A DNA stretch of 64,000 nucleotides from Pseudomonas sp. A-RE-19 (lineage in GTDB: Bacteria; Pseudomonadota; Gammaproteobacteria; Pseudomonadales; Pseudomonadaceae): contig NZ_JAHBDQ010000033.1 of NCBI RefSeq assembly GCF_019956555.1, positions 124,001 to 188,000 on the forward strand, written 5' to 3'. The notes beneath the pieces are model-generated. The model did no database searches and was not told the DNA's origin. It was given only the letters and a program-made list of their open reading frames with translations. Positions 52,243 through 61,114 of this stretch are shown here, piece by piece. The position numbers were made by a program, and so were the translations under genes. The first letter of the stretch is position 1; each line of letters begins with the position of its first letter.

Positions 52243-53033
52243 GCGATCTCCCCGAAAACGACCAGCACATGCCGCTGGTTTCGCACCTCACCGAGTTGCG
52301 CACCCGCCTGCTGCGTTGCGTAGCGGCGATCTTCATCATCTTCGCCGGGTTGTTCGCCTTCACCCAGCAGATCTACACCTTCGTCTCCACGCCGTTGCGC
52401 GCGTACCTGCCGGCTGGCGCGACGATGATCGCCACCGATGTGTCGTCGCCGTTCCTGACGCCACTGAAGCTGACCATGATGGTCTCGCTGTTCCTGGCGA
52501 TTCCGGTGATCCTGCATCAGATCTGGGGCTTCATCGCACCGGGCCTGTACAAGCATGAAAAGCGCATTGCGGTGCCATTGCTGATATCCAGCATCGCGCT
52601 GTTCTATACCGGCATGGCGTTCGCCTATTACCTCGTGTTCCCGCTGATCTTCAAATTCTTCGCCGCCGCCACCCCGGCCGGCGTGGAAATGATGACCGAC
52701 ATTACCAGCTACCTCGATTTCGTCATGACGCTGTTCTTCGCCTTTGGCGTGGCGTTCGAAATTCCGGTAGCCGTGGTGCTGCTGGTGTGGATCGGTGTAG
52801 TCGACGTCAAATACCTGAAGAAGATCCGCCCGTACGTCGTCATCGGCTGCTTCGTGGTCGGCATGATCCTGACGCCTCCGGACATCTTCTCGCAGACGCT
52901 GCTGGCCGTACCGATGTGGTTGCTGTTTGAAATCGGCATTCTGTTCGGCAGCCTGATCAGCAAGCGCGGCGAGCACCCGGACGACCAGCCGGCCGACGAT
53001 CACAACGACCAGCCGCCAGCGACTCAACCGTGA
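52239..53033 (+). CDS. tatC: Twin-arginine translocase subunit TatC
   Basis: A 264-residue protein with six membrane segments. The cytosolic N-terminus with HLTELRTRLLRC and the first loop (Phe/Glu region) recognise the twin-arginine motif. The family stretch FIAPGLYKHEKR follows, then a hydrophilic His/Asp-rich tail. Overlaps tatB by 4 bases and rsmE by 4 bases (GTGA). Confidence 0.97.
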   Translation: MSDLPENDQHMPLVSHLTELRTRLLRCVAAIFIIFAGLFAFTQQIYTFVSTPLRAYLPAGATMIATDVSSPFLTPLKLTMMVSLFLAIPVILHQIWGFIAPGLYKHEKRIAVPLLISSIALFYTGMAFAYYLVFPLIFKFFAAATPAGVEMMTDITSYLDFVMTLFFAFGVAFEIPVAVVLLVWIGVVDVKYLKKIRPYVVIGCFVVGMILTPPDIFSQTLLAVPMWLLFEIGILFGSLISKRGEHPDDQPADDHNDQPPATQP

Positions 53034-53737
53034 ATCTGCTGCTTCTCCTCGATGCCGACTTCATTGCGGCCGACCGGGCGATCCTGCGCGATCGCCGGTT
53101 GACGCATATGCAGGAAGTCCATCGTTCGGTGGTTGGCGACAGCCTGCGGGTCGGGCGTATCGGCGGCTTGATGGGGTCGGCCGAATTGCTGCGCCTGGAC
53201 GCCGATGAGGCCGAATTGCGCGTCACCCTCGACCAGCCGCCACCGGCCAAGCTGCCACTGACCCTGGTGCTGGCGCTGCCCAGGCCAAAAATGCTCCGCA
53301 GGGTATTCCAGACCGTGGCCGCCATGGGTGTTCCGCGCATCGTGCTGGTGAACAGCTATCGCGTCGAGAAGAGCTTCTGGCAAACCCCGTTCCTGGAACC
53401 TGAGGCGATTCGCGAGCAATTGATCCTGGGTCTTGAACAGGCCCGAGACACCGTGCTGCCAGAGATCGTCATCGAGAAGCGCTTCAAGCCTTTTGTCGAA
53501 GATCGGCTGCCCGCCATCACCGAAGGCACCCTCGGCCTGGTCGGCCACCCCGGCAACTACCCGCCCTGCCCTCGCGGCCTGGACGAGCCGGTGACCCTGG
53601 CCATCGGCCCCGAAGGCGGCTGGATTCCTTACGAAATCGACCTGCTGGCCAAGGCCGGCTTGCAACCGGTCCAGCTCGGCGAGCGCATCCTGCGGGTCGA
53701 AACCGCCGTCACTGCGCTGCTTTCGCGTTTGTTCTAA
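53030..53737 (+). CDS. rsmE: 16S rRNA m3U1498 methyltransferase
   Basis: A 235-residue SPOUT-class enzyme that methylates N3 of U1498 in the ribosomal decoding centre. An N-terminal PUA-like part (HMQEVHRSVVGDSLRVGRI) precedes the trefoil-knot domain with LAIGPEGGWIPYEIDLL and GERILRVETAVTALL, the SAM site. The start is a GTG that overlaps the tatC stop. It closes the run of genes from ubiE. Confidence 0.95.
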   Translation: MNLLLLLDADFIAADRAILRDRRLTHMQEVHRSVVGDSLRVGRIGGLMGSAELLRLDADEAELRVTLDQPPPAKLPLTLVLALPRPKMLRRVFQTVAAMGVPRIVLVNSYRVEKSFWQTPFLEPEAIREQLILGLEQARDTVLPEIVIEKRFKPFVEDRLPAITEGTLGLVGHPGNYPPCPRGLDEPVTLAIGPEGGWIPYEIDLLAKAGLQPVQLGERILRVETAVTALLSRLF

Positions 53738-53761
53738 CCCTTCCGCATCGCACCTTTTCAT

Positions 53762-53838
53762 GTAGGAGCTGCCGAAGGCTGCGATCTTTTGATCTTGGTT
53801 CTAAAAATCAAAAGATCGCAGCCTTCGGCAGCTCCTAC
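53762..53838. repeat. REP inverted pair, GTAGGAGCTGCCGAAGGCTGCG type
   Basis: A third repeat family, distinct from the two others in the window. TGTAGGAGCTGCCGAAGGCT and onward to GATCTTTTG faces its near-perfect complement around a short AT-rich centre. Confidence 0.9.
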
Positions 53839-53856
53839 GGGATCGTGCCTTGGCCC

Positions 53857-53883
53857 TATAGAACCCCGCCCGCCTGCCGATAC
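53857..53883 (+). promoter_or_regulatory. Candidate FliA (sigma-28) promoter of the chemoreceptor
   Basis: TATA (53857-53860), exactly 15 bases, then GCCGATAC (53876-53883) against the flagellar consensus TAAA-N15-GCCGATAA, one mismatch in each half. It ends 42 bases upstream of the chemoreceptor start. Confidence 0.65.
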
Positions 53884-53925
53884 AGTTCCCATAAAACCAA
53901 TTAATGGTCCGAGGGGAGTTGCCGC

Positions 53926-55842
53926 ATGTACCGTTGGCTAGCCGAGAAACTGGGAAATGTAAGCGTCAATCGCAAACTGGGTGTCGCCTTCGGTCTGGTG
54001 CTGCTTCTAACCTTATTGATTACCTTCACCGGCTGGACCGGCCTGAGCGGTGTGATCAGCCGTGGCGACAAGCTCGGGTTTATTTCCAGCCTCAATGAGC
54101 TGACCAAAGACCTGCGCATGGCCCGTCTGGATTACGACATGCGCCGTGGCGAACAAGGCCCGGGCGCCGTCAATGAGCTGATCGGCCAACTCGATACCGG
54201 CCTGAAAACCGCGCGCACACTGATCGAACAGCCTGCCGACGTGGCAATGATCGACCAGCAACTGGCCGCGGTCGTCGAGTACAAACGCGCGTTCGCCGAC
54301 ATGACTCAGGCAACCGCCACTCGCGAAGACGCCCGCAGCAAACTGGGCGCCACCGCGGACAACGCCGTGGCCCGTGTCGCTGAAGTCGAAAAATCCCTGC
54401 TGCAAGGCGACAGCGTCGCTCAGTTCAACAGCGTGATCGACCTGAGCAAGCTGATCCAGCAAGCGCGCTTCCAGGTGCGCGGCTACACCTACAGCGGCAA
54501 GCCGGAAGCCGAGCAGCCGGCGCTGGACGCCATCGACAACGCCCTGAAAAACCTCGAAAGCCTGCCGTCCAAATTGCCGGAACAACACATTGCCAACCTG
54601 CAACAGGCGACCGACTCGCTCAAGGCTTATCGCGCGGCCGTCAGCCAGTTCCGCGACTCTCAGGTTGCCAGCGCTGCCGCCTTCAAACGCATGAGCGCGC
54701 AAGGCGAGATTCTGTTCGACGTCAGCAAAAAGCTCACCGCCTCGCAAACCGTCGTGCGTGACACCGATGCGGCGCACGCCAAGAACCTGCTGCTGATGGC
54801 CACCCTCCTGGCCTCGGCTTTTGGTTTGTTCGCGGCCTGGGCCATCACCCGCCAAATTGTCATTCCACTGAGCCAGACCCTCAAAGTGGCCGAGCGTATC
54901 GCGGCGGGCGACCTGACCCATAACCTGATTTCTGAACGTCGGGACGAACTGGGTCAGCTACAGCGCGCCATGCAGAACATGACCCTGGGCCTGCGGGAGT
55001 TGATCGGCGGCATCAGTGATGGCGTCACCCAAATCGCCAGCGCCGCCGAAGAACTGTCGGCCGTCACCGAGCAGACCAGCGCCGGGGTCAACAGCCAGAA
55101 AGTCGAAACCGATCAGGTGGCGACCGCCATGCATGAAATGACCGCCACCGTGCAGGAAGTCGCGCGCAACGCCGAGGAAGCTTCCGAAGCTGCTGTCGCC
55201 GCTGACCAGCAGGCCCGCGAGGGTGACAAAGTGGTCGGCGAAGCCATCGCGCAGATCGAGCGTCTGGCCGTCGAAGTCGGCAACTCCACCGCCGCCATGA
55301 GCGATCTGAAGCGCGAAAGCGACAAGATCGGCAGCGTGCTCGACGTGATCAAATCCGTGGCCCAACAAACCAACCTGCTGGCGCTCAACGCCGCCATCGA
55401 AGCCGCCCGCGCCGGGGAGGCCGGACGCGGTTTTGCGGTGGTCGCCGACGAGGTCCGCAGCCTGGCCCAGCGCACCCAGAAATCCACCGAAGAAATCGAA
55501 GAGCTGATCGTCGGCTTGCAAACCGGTACTCAGCAAGTCGCGACCATTATGGATAACAGCCGCAGCCTGACCGACAGCAGCGTCGAACTGACCCGCCGCG
55601 CCGGTGGCTCGCTGGAAAGCATCACCCGCACCGTGTCGGCGATCCAGTCGATGAATCAGCAGATCGCCGCCGCTGCCGAGCAACAGAGCGCGGTGGCCGA
55701 AGAGATCAACCGCAGCGTGCTGAACGTGCGCGATGTGTCCGAGCAGACCTCGGCCGCCAGTGAAGAGACCGCGGCCTCCAGCGTCGAGCTGGCGCGGTTG
55801 GGGACGCATTTGCAGATGCTGGTGGGGCGGTTCAAGGTTTGA
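53926..55842 (+). CDS. Methyl-accepting chemotaxis protein with HBM-type sensor
   Basis: A 638-residue membrane chemoreceptor. First membrane segment near 20-38, a periplasmic all-helical domain of about 250 residues whose size and helix pattern fit the helical bimodular (HBM) class, a second segment near 288-308, HAMP near 310-362, and the cytosolic signalling hairpin with its tip (QQTNLLALNAAIEAARAGE) near 480-500. At the same place in P. aeruginosa lies an HBM receptor reported to sense 2-oxoglutarate (McpK); whether this one does is inference. A FliA-like promoter and a strong GAGGGGAG site precede it. Confidence 0.92.
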   Translation: MYRWLAEKLGNVSVNRKLGVAFGLVLLLTLLITFTGWTGLSGVISRGDKLGFISSLNELTKDLRMARLDYDMRRGEQGPGAVNELIGQLDTGLKTARTLIEQPADVAMIDQQLAAVVEYKRAFADMTQATATREDARSKLGATADNAVARVAEVEKSLLQGDSVAQFNSVIDLSKLIQQARFQVRGYTYSGKPEAEQPALDAIDNALKNLESLPSKLPEQHIANLQQATDSLKAYRAAVSQFRDSQVASAAAFKRMSAQGEILFDVSKKLTASQTVVRDTDAAHAKNLLLMATLLASAFGLFAAWAITRQIVIPLSQTLKVAERIAAGDLTHNLISERRDELGQLQRAMQNMTLGLRELIGGISDGVTQIASAAEELSAVTEQTSAGVNSQKVETDQVATAMHEMTATVQEVARNAEEASEAAVAADQQAREGDKVVGEAIAQIERLAVEVGNSTAAMSDLKRESDKIGSVLDVIKSVAQQTNLLALNAAIEAARAGEAGRGFAVVADEVRSLAQRTQKSTEEIEELIVGLQTGTQQVATIMDNSRSLTDSSVELTRRAGGSLESITRTVSAIQSMNQQIAAAAEQQSAVAEEINRSVLNVRDVSEQTSAASEETAASSVELARLGTHLQMLVGRFKV

Positions 55843-55855
55843 GGTGATGCGGAAA

Positions 55856-55878
55856 CCCCGGTTCACTTGAAACCGGGG
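55856..55878 (+). terminator. Hairpin after the chemoreceptor gene
   Basis: CCCCGGTT pairs with AACCGGGG around a CACTTGA loop, 13 bases after the stop. No T-run follows. Confidence 0.5.
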
Positions 55879-55884
55879 GATGCA

Positions 55885-55913
55885 ATCGCGGGCAAGCCCG
55901 CTCCCACAGGGGC
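55885..55913. repeat. Single REP unit
   Basis: TCGCGGGCAAGCCCGCTCCC is one arm of the REP family, without a facing partner, between the two hairpins downstream of the chemoreceptor. Confidence 0.65.
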
Positions 55914-55955
55914 TGCGCCGAACACAAAAGTTGTGTTCAGTCAGATCAGCAGCAC

Positions 55956-55985
55956 AAAAAAAACCCCGCTTTCGCGGGGTTTTTC
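55956..55985. terminator. Bidirectional terminator between the chemoreceptor gene and opgH
   Basis: AAAAACCCCGC and GCGGGGTTTTT around a TTTC loop, with A- and T-runs on both sides, ending at the opgH stop. Confidence 0.88.
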
Positions 55986-55986
55986 A

Positions 55987-58557
55987 TTAGGCCAACTGAG
56001 GCTGCACGCTCACAGGCTTGAGCGGCAGCAGCGGCGCATGGGGATCGGCATCCACCGATGTCCGCCAGGCTTGCAGCCACTCGGCGTGGCCTTCGCTCCA
56101 GACCTGCTCATGCAAGCGACCCAGTGCCACCGGATCACTCAGCAGGGCTACGCGCTCGTTGTTGGTCAGCCCGGCAGGCCCGACCTTCATCGCATGGCGA
56201 ACCCGCTCGACCCGCAGCCATTCGATCGGCTCGGCCTGACGGTGACGGGACGTCGCCAGCGCGCACGCCAACGCGTTCTGCTGTGGATCGACCACCGACC
56301 GGATGAAGCCGTCGTTCAGTGCATGCCAACGGTTTTCGTGGGTGTACTGATCGGTCGCCGACAACTCCTGTGGCGGGGCATATTCCTCGGGAATCAGGAA
56401 CAGGCTTTCGTCACGGGACTTGAGACCCAGACCCACACGGCTGGAGATCACCGACACCGGGATCGACAGCATCAGCGAACCGACGATCGGCACCAGCCAC
56501 CAAAGGAAACTCGGGTTCAGCCAGATCACCAACAGCGCCCAGAAGAAGCCCAGCAAGGTCTGCGGACCGTGGCGCTTGACCGCTTCGCTCCACGGCGTGG
56601 AGTCGTCGTCACGTTGCGGCGAGTTCCAGGTCGCGGCCCAGCCGAGGAACGCGGCGAGTACAAAACGGGTGTGGAAAATCATCCGCACCGGCGCCAGCAG
56701 CATGGAGAACAACATCTCCAGCAGCATCGACAGCGTCACCTTGAACTTGCCACCGAATTCTTTCGCACCCTTGGCCCAGATCAGGATGATGCTCAGCAAC
56801 TTCGGCAGGAACAGCAGCACGATGGTCGTCGAGAACAGTGCAATCGCCTTGTCCGGGTGCCATTGCGGCCACAGCGGATAGAGCTGACGCGGTTCCAGGA
56901 AGTACTGCGGCTCCATCAGCGTGTTGACTGCCAGCAGGGCTGTCGACAGCACAAGGAAGAAGAACCACAACGGCGCCGACAGGTAAGACATCACGCCTGT
57001 CAGGAACACCGCACGGTGCACCGGGTGCATGCCTTTTACCAGGAACAGCCGGAAGTTCATCAGGTTGCCGTGACACCAGCGACGGTCACGCTTGAGTTCG
57101 TCCAGCAGGTTCGGCGGCAGTTCTTCGTAGCTGCCCGGCAAGTCGTAGGCAATCCACACGCCCCAGCCGGCACGGCGCATCAGCGCAGCTTCGACGAAGT
57201 CGTGGGACAGAATCGCACCGGCGAACGCGCCTTTACCGGGCAACGGCGCCAGGGCGCAGTGCTCGATGAACGGCTTCATGCGGATAATCGCGTTGTGGCC
57301 CCAATAGTGGGATTCGCCCAACTGCCAGAAGTGCAGACCGGCGGTGAACAGTGGACCGTACACCCGCGTGGCGAACTGCTGCATGCGCGCATAAAGGGTG
57401 TCCATGCCCGACGCACGCGGCGCGGTCTGGATGATCCCGGCGTCCGGCGTGGCTTCCATCAGGCGCACCAGACTGCTCAGGCATTCGCCGCTCATCACGC
57501 TGTCGGCGTCGAGTACGACCATGTACTTGTAGTCACCGCCCCAGCGACGACAGAAGTCGTCGAGGTTGCCGCTTTTGCGTTTCACGCGACGGCGACGGCG
57601 GCGATAGAAAATCTTGCCGAAGCCCTTGGCCTCACGGCAGACATCCAGCCAGGCTTGCTGCTCGGCGACGCAGATGTCGGCATCGTTGCTGTCGCTGAGC
57701 ACGAAAAAGTCGAAGCGATCCAGGTTACCCGTGGCGGCAACCGACTCGAAAGTCGCCCGCAGACCGGCGAATACCCGCGGCACGTCTTCGTTGCAGATCG
57801 GCATCACCAGTGCGGTGCGCGCGTCCTTGGCGATCGGCTCATTGCCGGCGCTGGCGCCGGAAATGCGGTACTTGTCACGGCCGGTGAGCAACTCGAGGAA
57901 GCCCATCAGCGCGGTCCAGAAACCGGCCGACACCCAGCAGAACAGAATCCCGAACAGAATCAGGATGCTGGTTTGCAGCGCATACGGCAGCACTTGCGTG
58001 GCGGTTTGCAGGAGCGGTTGGTGCAGGACTTCTTCGAGATCGACGAACGACCAGCCCTGGTACGGCATGATGCCTTTCATGTACCAGCCGGCAACGATCG
58101 TCTGGCCGAGCATCAGCACCAGCAGAATGTAGCGACGGATCGAGCCGACGGTGCGCCAGCGAGCCGCCGGCAGCACGCGCTCATCCTTCGGCGGAGCCGG
58201 CGGATTGGTGCGACCGGTCAGACGACGCCAGCCACGCACCAGAATATTGGTGCGCCATGGCTCCGGCACGACTTTGGTCCGACGAATCGGCGGGGTCGCC
58301 TTGAGGCAGACCCGCCCGCTGGCGTCGAGCCCCAGCATTTGCGCGTCTGCCAGTTCTTCGGCGGTGTTCAGGGTCAGGCGCCGGCCGACCGAAGCTTGAG
58401 CAGCCTCGGTAGGCGCGTCGAACGTCGAAGACGACAGACGTTCGTGCAGTTCACTGAAGGACTTGCAACCCGCGAGTTCCGCGCGCTGCTCATCGGTCAT
58501 CGGCAGATGCGCCAGGTACTCGGCAAGCGTTTGTGGCTGTACTTGTGAATTACTCAT
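55987..58557 (-). CDS. opgH: Osmoregulated periplasmic glucan glucosyltransferase OpgH
   Basis: An 856-residue inner membrane GT2 enzyme that makes the beta-1,2 glucan backbone from UDP-glucose. About eight membrane segments surround a cytosolic catalytic domain with the DAD motif in MVVLDADSVMSGE near residue 350 and a (Q/R)xxRW motif, RDRRWCHGN, near 494. It overlaps the end of opgG by 8 bases. In E. coli, OpgH also slows division in rich media by binding FtsZ; not testable here. Confidence 0.95.
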   Translation of the reverse strand: MSNSQVQPQTLAEYLAHLPMTDEQRAELAGCKSFSELHERLSSSTFDAPTEAAQASVGRRLTLNTAEELADAQMLGLDASGRVCLKATPPIRRTKVVPEPWRTNILVRGWRRLTGRTNPPAPPKDERVLPAARWRTVGSIRRYILLVLMLGQTIVAGWYMKGIMPYQGWSFVDLEEVLHQPLLQTATQVLPYALQTSILILFGILFCWVSAGFWTALMGFLELLTGRDKYRISGASAGNEPIAKDARTALVMPICNEDVPRVFAGLRATFESVAATGNLDRFDFFVLSDSNDADICVAEQQAWLDVCREAKGFGKIFYRRRRRRVKRKSGNLDDFCRRWGGDYKYMVVLDADSVMSGECLSSLVRLMEATPDAGIIQTAPRASGMDTLYARMQQFATRVYGPLFTAGLHFWQLGESHYWGHNAIIRMKPFIEHCALAPLPGKGAFAGAILSHDFVEAALMRRAGWGVWIAYDLPGSYEELPPNLLDELKRDRRWCHGNLMNFRLFLVKGMHPVHRAVFLTGVMSYLSAPLWFFFLVLSTALLAVNTLMEPQYFLEPRQLYPLWPQWHPDKAIALFSTTIVLLFLPKLLSIILIWAKGAKEFGGKFKVTLSMLLEMLFSMLLAPVRMIFHTRFVLAAFLGWAATWNSPQRDDDSTPWSEAVKRHGPQTLLGFFWALLVIWLNPSFLWWLVPIVGSLMLSIPVSVISSRVGLGLKSRDESLFLIPEEYAPPQELSATDQYTHENRWHALNDGFIRSVVDPQQNALACALATSRHRQAEPIEWLRVERVRHAMKVGPAGLTNNERVALLSDPVALGRLHEQVWSEGHAEWLQAWRTSVDADPHAPLLPLKPVSVQPQLA

Positions 58558-60355
58558 CGGCGGGCAACTGATAGCTCCAGGTCTCGGTCAGGACTTGTTC
58601 AGTCGGTGCCGATTCCGGTGTGGCTGGGGCCGCTTCGGCAGCAACAGGCTGCTTGGCGTCTTTGTTGTCCTTGTCCTTGGTGTCCTTGACTTGCTGGGCT
58701 TGTACTTCAACCTGCTTGGCTTCCTTGTCCTTTTTCTCCTGCTGCCGGGCGGCGATCTTGTCGGCCTTGGCAACGGAAGAACTGGACACTGGCGCGGCGG
58801 TCTTGATCGCCTCGGCAGGCGTGATGTTCTTGACCAGTGCCGCACGCATCTCGGTGGCCTTGCCCGGATCCTTGATCTTCATCCGCAGGGTCAAGCGCCA
58901 GCCCTTGGTTTCAGGGTTGTAACGGACGCTGTTCTCGACCAGTTCTGCGTTGTCGCCAACGCTCACCTGGCTGCGTACTTCGGCATCTTCCGCCAAGGCT
59001 TGCAGGGACGGGCCTTCGAAATCCACCAGATAGGCCACGCTGCCGTCCGGCTGACGGATCAGGTTCGACTGCTTCACATCGCCCGTGGAACGCAGGGTCT
59101 GTTGAACCCAGGCGCTGTCCGGCGAATGCAAGGAGGCTTCATCGTTGGTCCAGTGCAAGCGATAGGCGACGTCCAGCGACTGGCCAGGATCAGGCAGTTT
59201 GTCCGGGCTCCAGAAAGCAACGATATTGTCGTTGGTTTCGTCAGCGGTAGGAATCTCCACCAGATCGACGGAGCCCTTGCCCCAATCGCCTTTCGGCTCG
59301 ATCCAGGCACTTGGGCGCTTGTCGTAGCGATCGTCGAGGTCTTCGTAATGACTGAAGTCACGGCCACGTTGCAGCAAGCCGAAACCGCGCGGGTTCTCGA
59401 TCGAGAAATTGCTCACGGCCAGGTGTTTCGGATTGTTCAGCGGACGCCAGATCCACTCACCGTTGCCGGCATGGATCGACAGACCGCTGGAGTCGTGCAG
59501 TTCGCGACGGTAGTTCAACACTTTCGACGGCTGATTGGCGCCGAACAGGAACATGCTGGTCAGCGGCGCAACGCCGAGCTTGGTGACCTTGTCACGCAGG
59601 AACATCTTGGCCTTGACGTCGACAACCGTGTCGCTGCCCGGACGCAGGGTCAGGCGATAGGCACCGGTGGCACGTGGTGAATCCAGCAGAGCGAAGATCA
59701 CCAGGTGCTTGTCGCCCGGCTGCGGCTGCTGAATCCAGAACTCGGTGAAGCGCGGGAACTCTTCGCCGGATGGCAACGCGGTATCAATCGCCATGCCGCG
59801 AGCGGACAGGCCGTAGGTTTGCCCCTTGCCGATCACGCGGAAGTAGCTCGCGCCCAGCATGGTCATGATTTCGTCTTGCTTGTCGGCCTTGTTGATCGGA
59901 TACAGCACACGGAAACCGGCATAACCCAGCTGTTCGGTGGCTTTAGGATCGAACTTCACGTCGCCGAAATCGAAACGACTCGGGTCGTATTTGATCTCTT
60001 CGACGGTGTTGGCCGTGATTTCGTTGATTTTCACCGGCGTATCGAAGTGCATACCCTGGTGATAGAACGACAGCTTGAATGGGGTTTTCTGGTTCGCCCA
60101 TTCGGCTTTTTCAGTGAGGAACCGAATTTTTTGATAGTCCGCGAATTTCATCTCGCGGAATTCGTTCGGCAGGTTACTGCGCGGGGCTTCGTATTTTTGC
60201 CCGGCCAGCTCTTTTGCCTTGACCGATACGTCATCCAGATTGAATGCCCAAAGCTGGCCGGCGCTGAACAGGCAGAGCAGTGCAGAGCCCGCTACCAGTG
60301 CGTTTCGAAACCGTTTGGCAGTCAATTTTGGTGCATTACAGGGACTAACAATCAC
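58550..60355 (-). CDS. opgG: Glucan biosynthesis protein OpgG with charged tail
   Basis: A 601-residue periplasmic protein that adds branches to the glucan backbone. A long signal peptide with core ALVAGSALLCLFSAGQLWA precedes two beta-sandwich domains (RFDFGDVKFDPKATEQLGYAGFRVLYPINKADKQDE; WIEPKGDWGKGSVDLVEIPT). It exceeds the E. coli protein (about 510) because of a C-terminal tail of Lys/Glu/Asp and Ala/Pro-rich sequence (EKKDKEAKQVEVQAQQVKD). GTG 60355 (VIVSPCNAPKLT) is chosen since GAGG lies 7 bases upstream; an earlier TTG lacks a site. Confidence 0.93.
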   Translation of the reverse strand: MIVSPCNAPKLTAKRFRNALVAGSALLCLFSAGQLWAFNLDDVSVKAKELAGQKYEAPRSNLPNEFREMKFADYQKIRFLTEKAEWANQKTPFKLSFYHQGMHFDTPVKINEITANTVEEIKYDPSRFDFGDVKFDPKATEQLGYAGFRVLYPINKADKQDEIMTMLGASYFRVIGKGQTYGLSARGMAIDTALPSGEEFPRFTEFWIQQPQPGDKHLVIFALLDSPRATGAYRLTLRPGSDTVVDVKAKMFLRDKVTKLGVAPLTSMFLFGANQPSKVLNYRRELHDSSGLSIHAGNGEWIWRPLNNPKHLAVSNFSIENPRGFGLLQRGRDFSHYEDLDDRYDKRPSAWIEPKGDWGKGSVDLVEIPTADETNDNIVAFWSPDKLPDPGQSLDVAYRLHWTNDEASLHSPDSAWVQQTLRSTGDVKQSNLIRQPDGSVAYLVDFEGPSLQALAEDAEVRSQVSVGDNAELVENSVRYNPETKGWRLTLRMKIKDPGKATEMRAALVKNITPAEAIKTAAPVSSSSVAKADKIAARQQEKKDKEAKQVEVQAQQVKDTKDKDNKDAKQPVAAEAAPATPESAPTEQVLTETWSYQLPADE

Positions 60356-60676
60356 GAGCAACCCTCGCCGAAAACAGATCAAAAAACCAACGGCCAGTTA
60401 AAGTGCCAGCACGGTGTGCGGTGGAAAAAAACCGACCCTGCGAACGACTCTTGCCAAGTTGGCGAGCATTGTTCCGACTCCCATGGGGCAAAATGATTCC
60501 CCAACAGGTCCCGGACAAGTCTCTACCTAAGTCAAAACGGACCAACGAACGCCGATCCCCGTAGCGCGCGATTATCTAGTAGGCCGCGTTACAACGCATC
60601 AGGGGGAACCAAGTATTTATCGGGAAAAGCTCCCGTTTTCAGTCGAAATGCCCTAAAAAAGACGTTTCAAGTGCTT
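60356..60676. other. 321-base gap upstream of opgG
   Basis: Must hold the opgGH promoter. I find no -35/-10 pair with proper spacing; a GATAAT on the minus strand near 60572 has no matching -35. It also contains a small hairpin CGGGAAAAGCTCCCG (60621-60635) and the terminator of dtd at the right end. No reading frame here looks genuine. Confidence 0.6.
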
Positions 60677-60684
60677 TCACGTCT
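60655..60684 (-). terminator. Intrinsic terminator of the pip-dtd operon
   Basis: On the minus strand AGACGT pairs with ACGTCT around a 13-base loop, followed by TTTTTT. The stem overlaps the last codons and stop of dtd. Confidence 0.7.
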
Positions 60685-61114
60685 GTAACAGGAAGGTTAC
60701 CGGGCCATCATTGACCAGGTGCACCTGCATATCCGCGCCGAATCTACCTGATGCCACAGTGCCATGCACCTGTTTCGCTTTGCCTGATAGATAGTCGAAC
60801 AGTTCCTCGCCCAAGGCCGGAGGGGCTGCGGTCGAGAAACTCGGGCGCAACCCGTTTCTGGTGTCGGCGGCCAGGGTGAACTGCGAGACCAGCAGCAACC
60901 CGCCGCCTACATCCGCCAGGGACAGATTCATCTTGCCTTCAGCGTCACTGAATACTCGATAGTTAAGCAGCTTATGCAGAAGTTTGTCGGCGCTGGCCCG
61001 AGTGTCCCCGGGTTCGACCGCCACCAACACCAGCAACCCCTGATCTATCGCGCCAACCACCTCACCCGCGACCTCGACTCGCGCGCCACGCACGCGTTGC
61101 AGCAGGCCCTTCAT
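60677..61114 (-). CDS. dtd: D-aminoacyl-tRNA deacylase
   Basis: A 145-residue proofreading enzyme that frees tRNA from D-amino acids and from glycine mischarged on tRNA-Ala. It has the family motifs SQFTLAADT and the cross-subunit Gly-Pro in NDGPVTFLL. Length is normal. It overlaps pip by 4 bases on the same strand, the usual Pseudomonas arrangement. Confidence 0.96.
   Translation of the reverse strand: MKGLLQRVRGARVEVAGEVVGAIDQGLLVLVAVEPGDTRASADKLLHKLLNYRVFSDAEGKMNLSLADVGGGLLLVSQFTLAADTRNGLRPSFSTAAPPALGEELFDYLSGKAKQVHGTVASGRFGADMQVHLVNDGPVTFLLQT

Noticed and set aside
55867..58548. An 893-codon plus-strand frame
   Set aside because: Antisense to opgH; begins in a REP unit and terminator; composition typical of a shadow.
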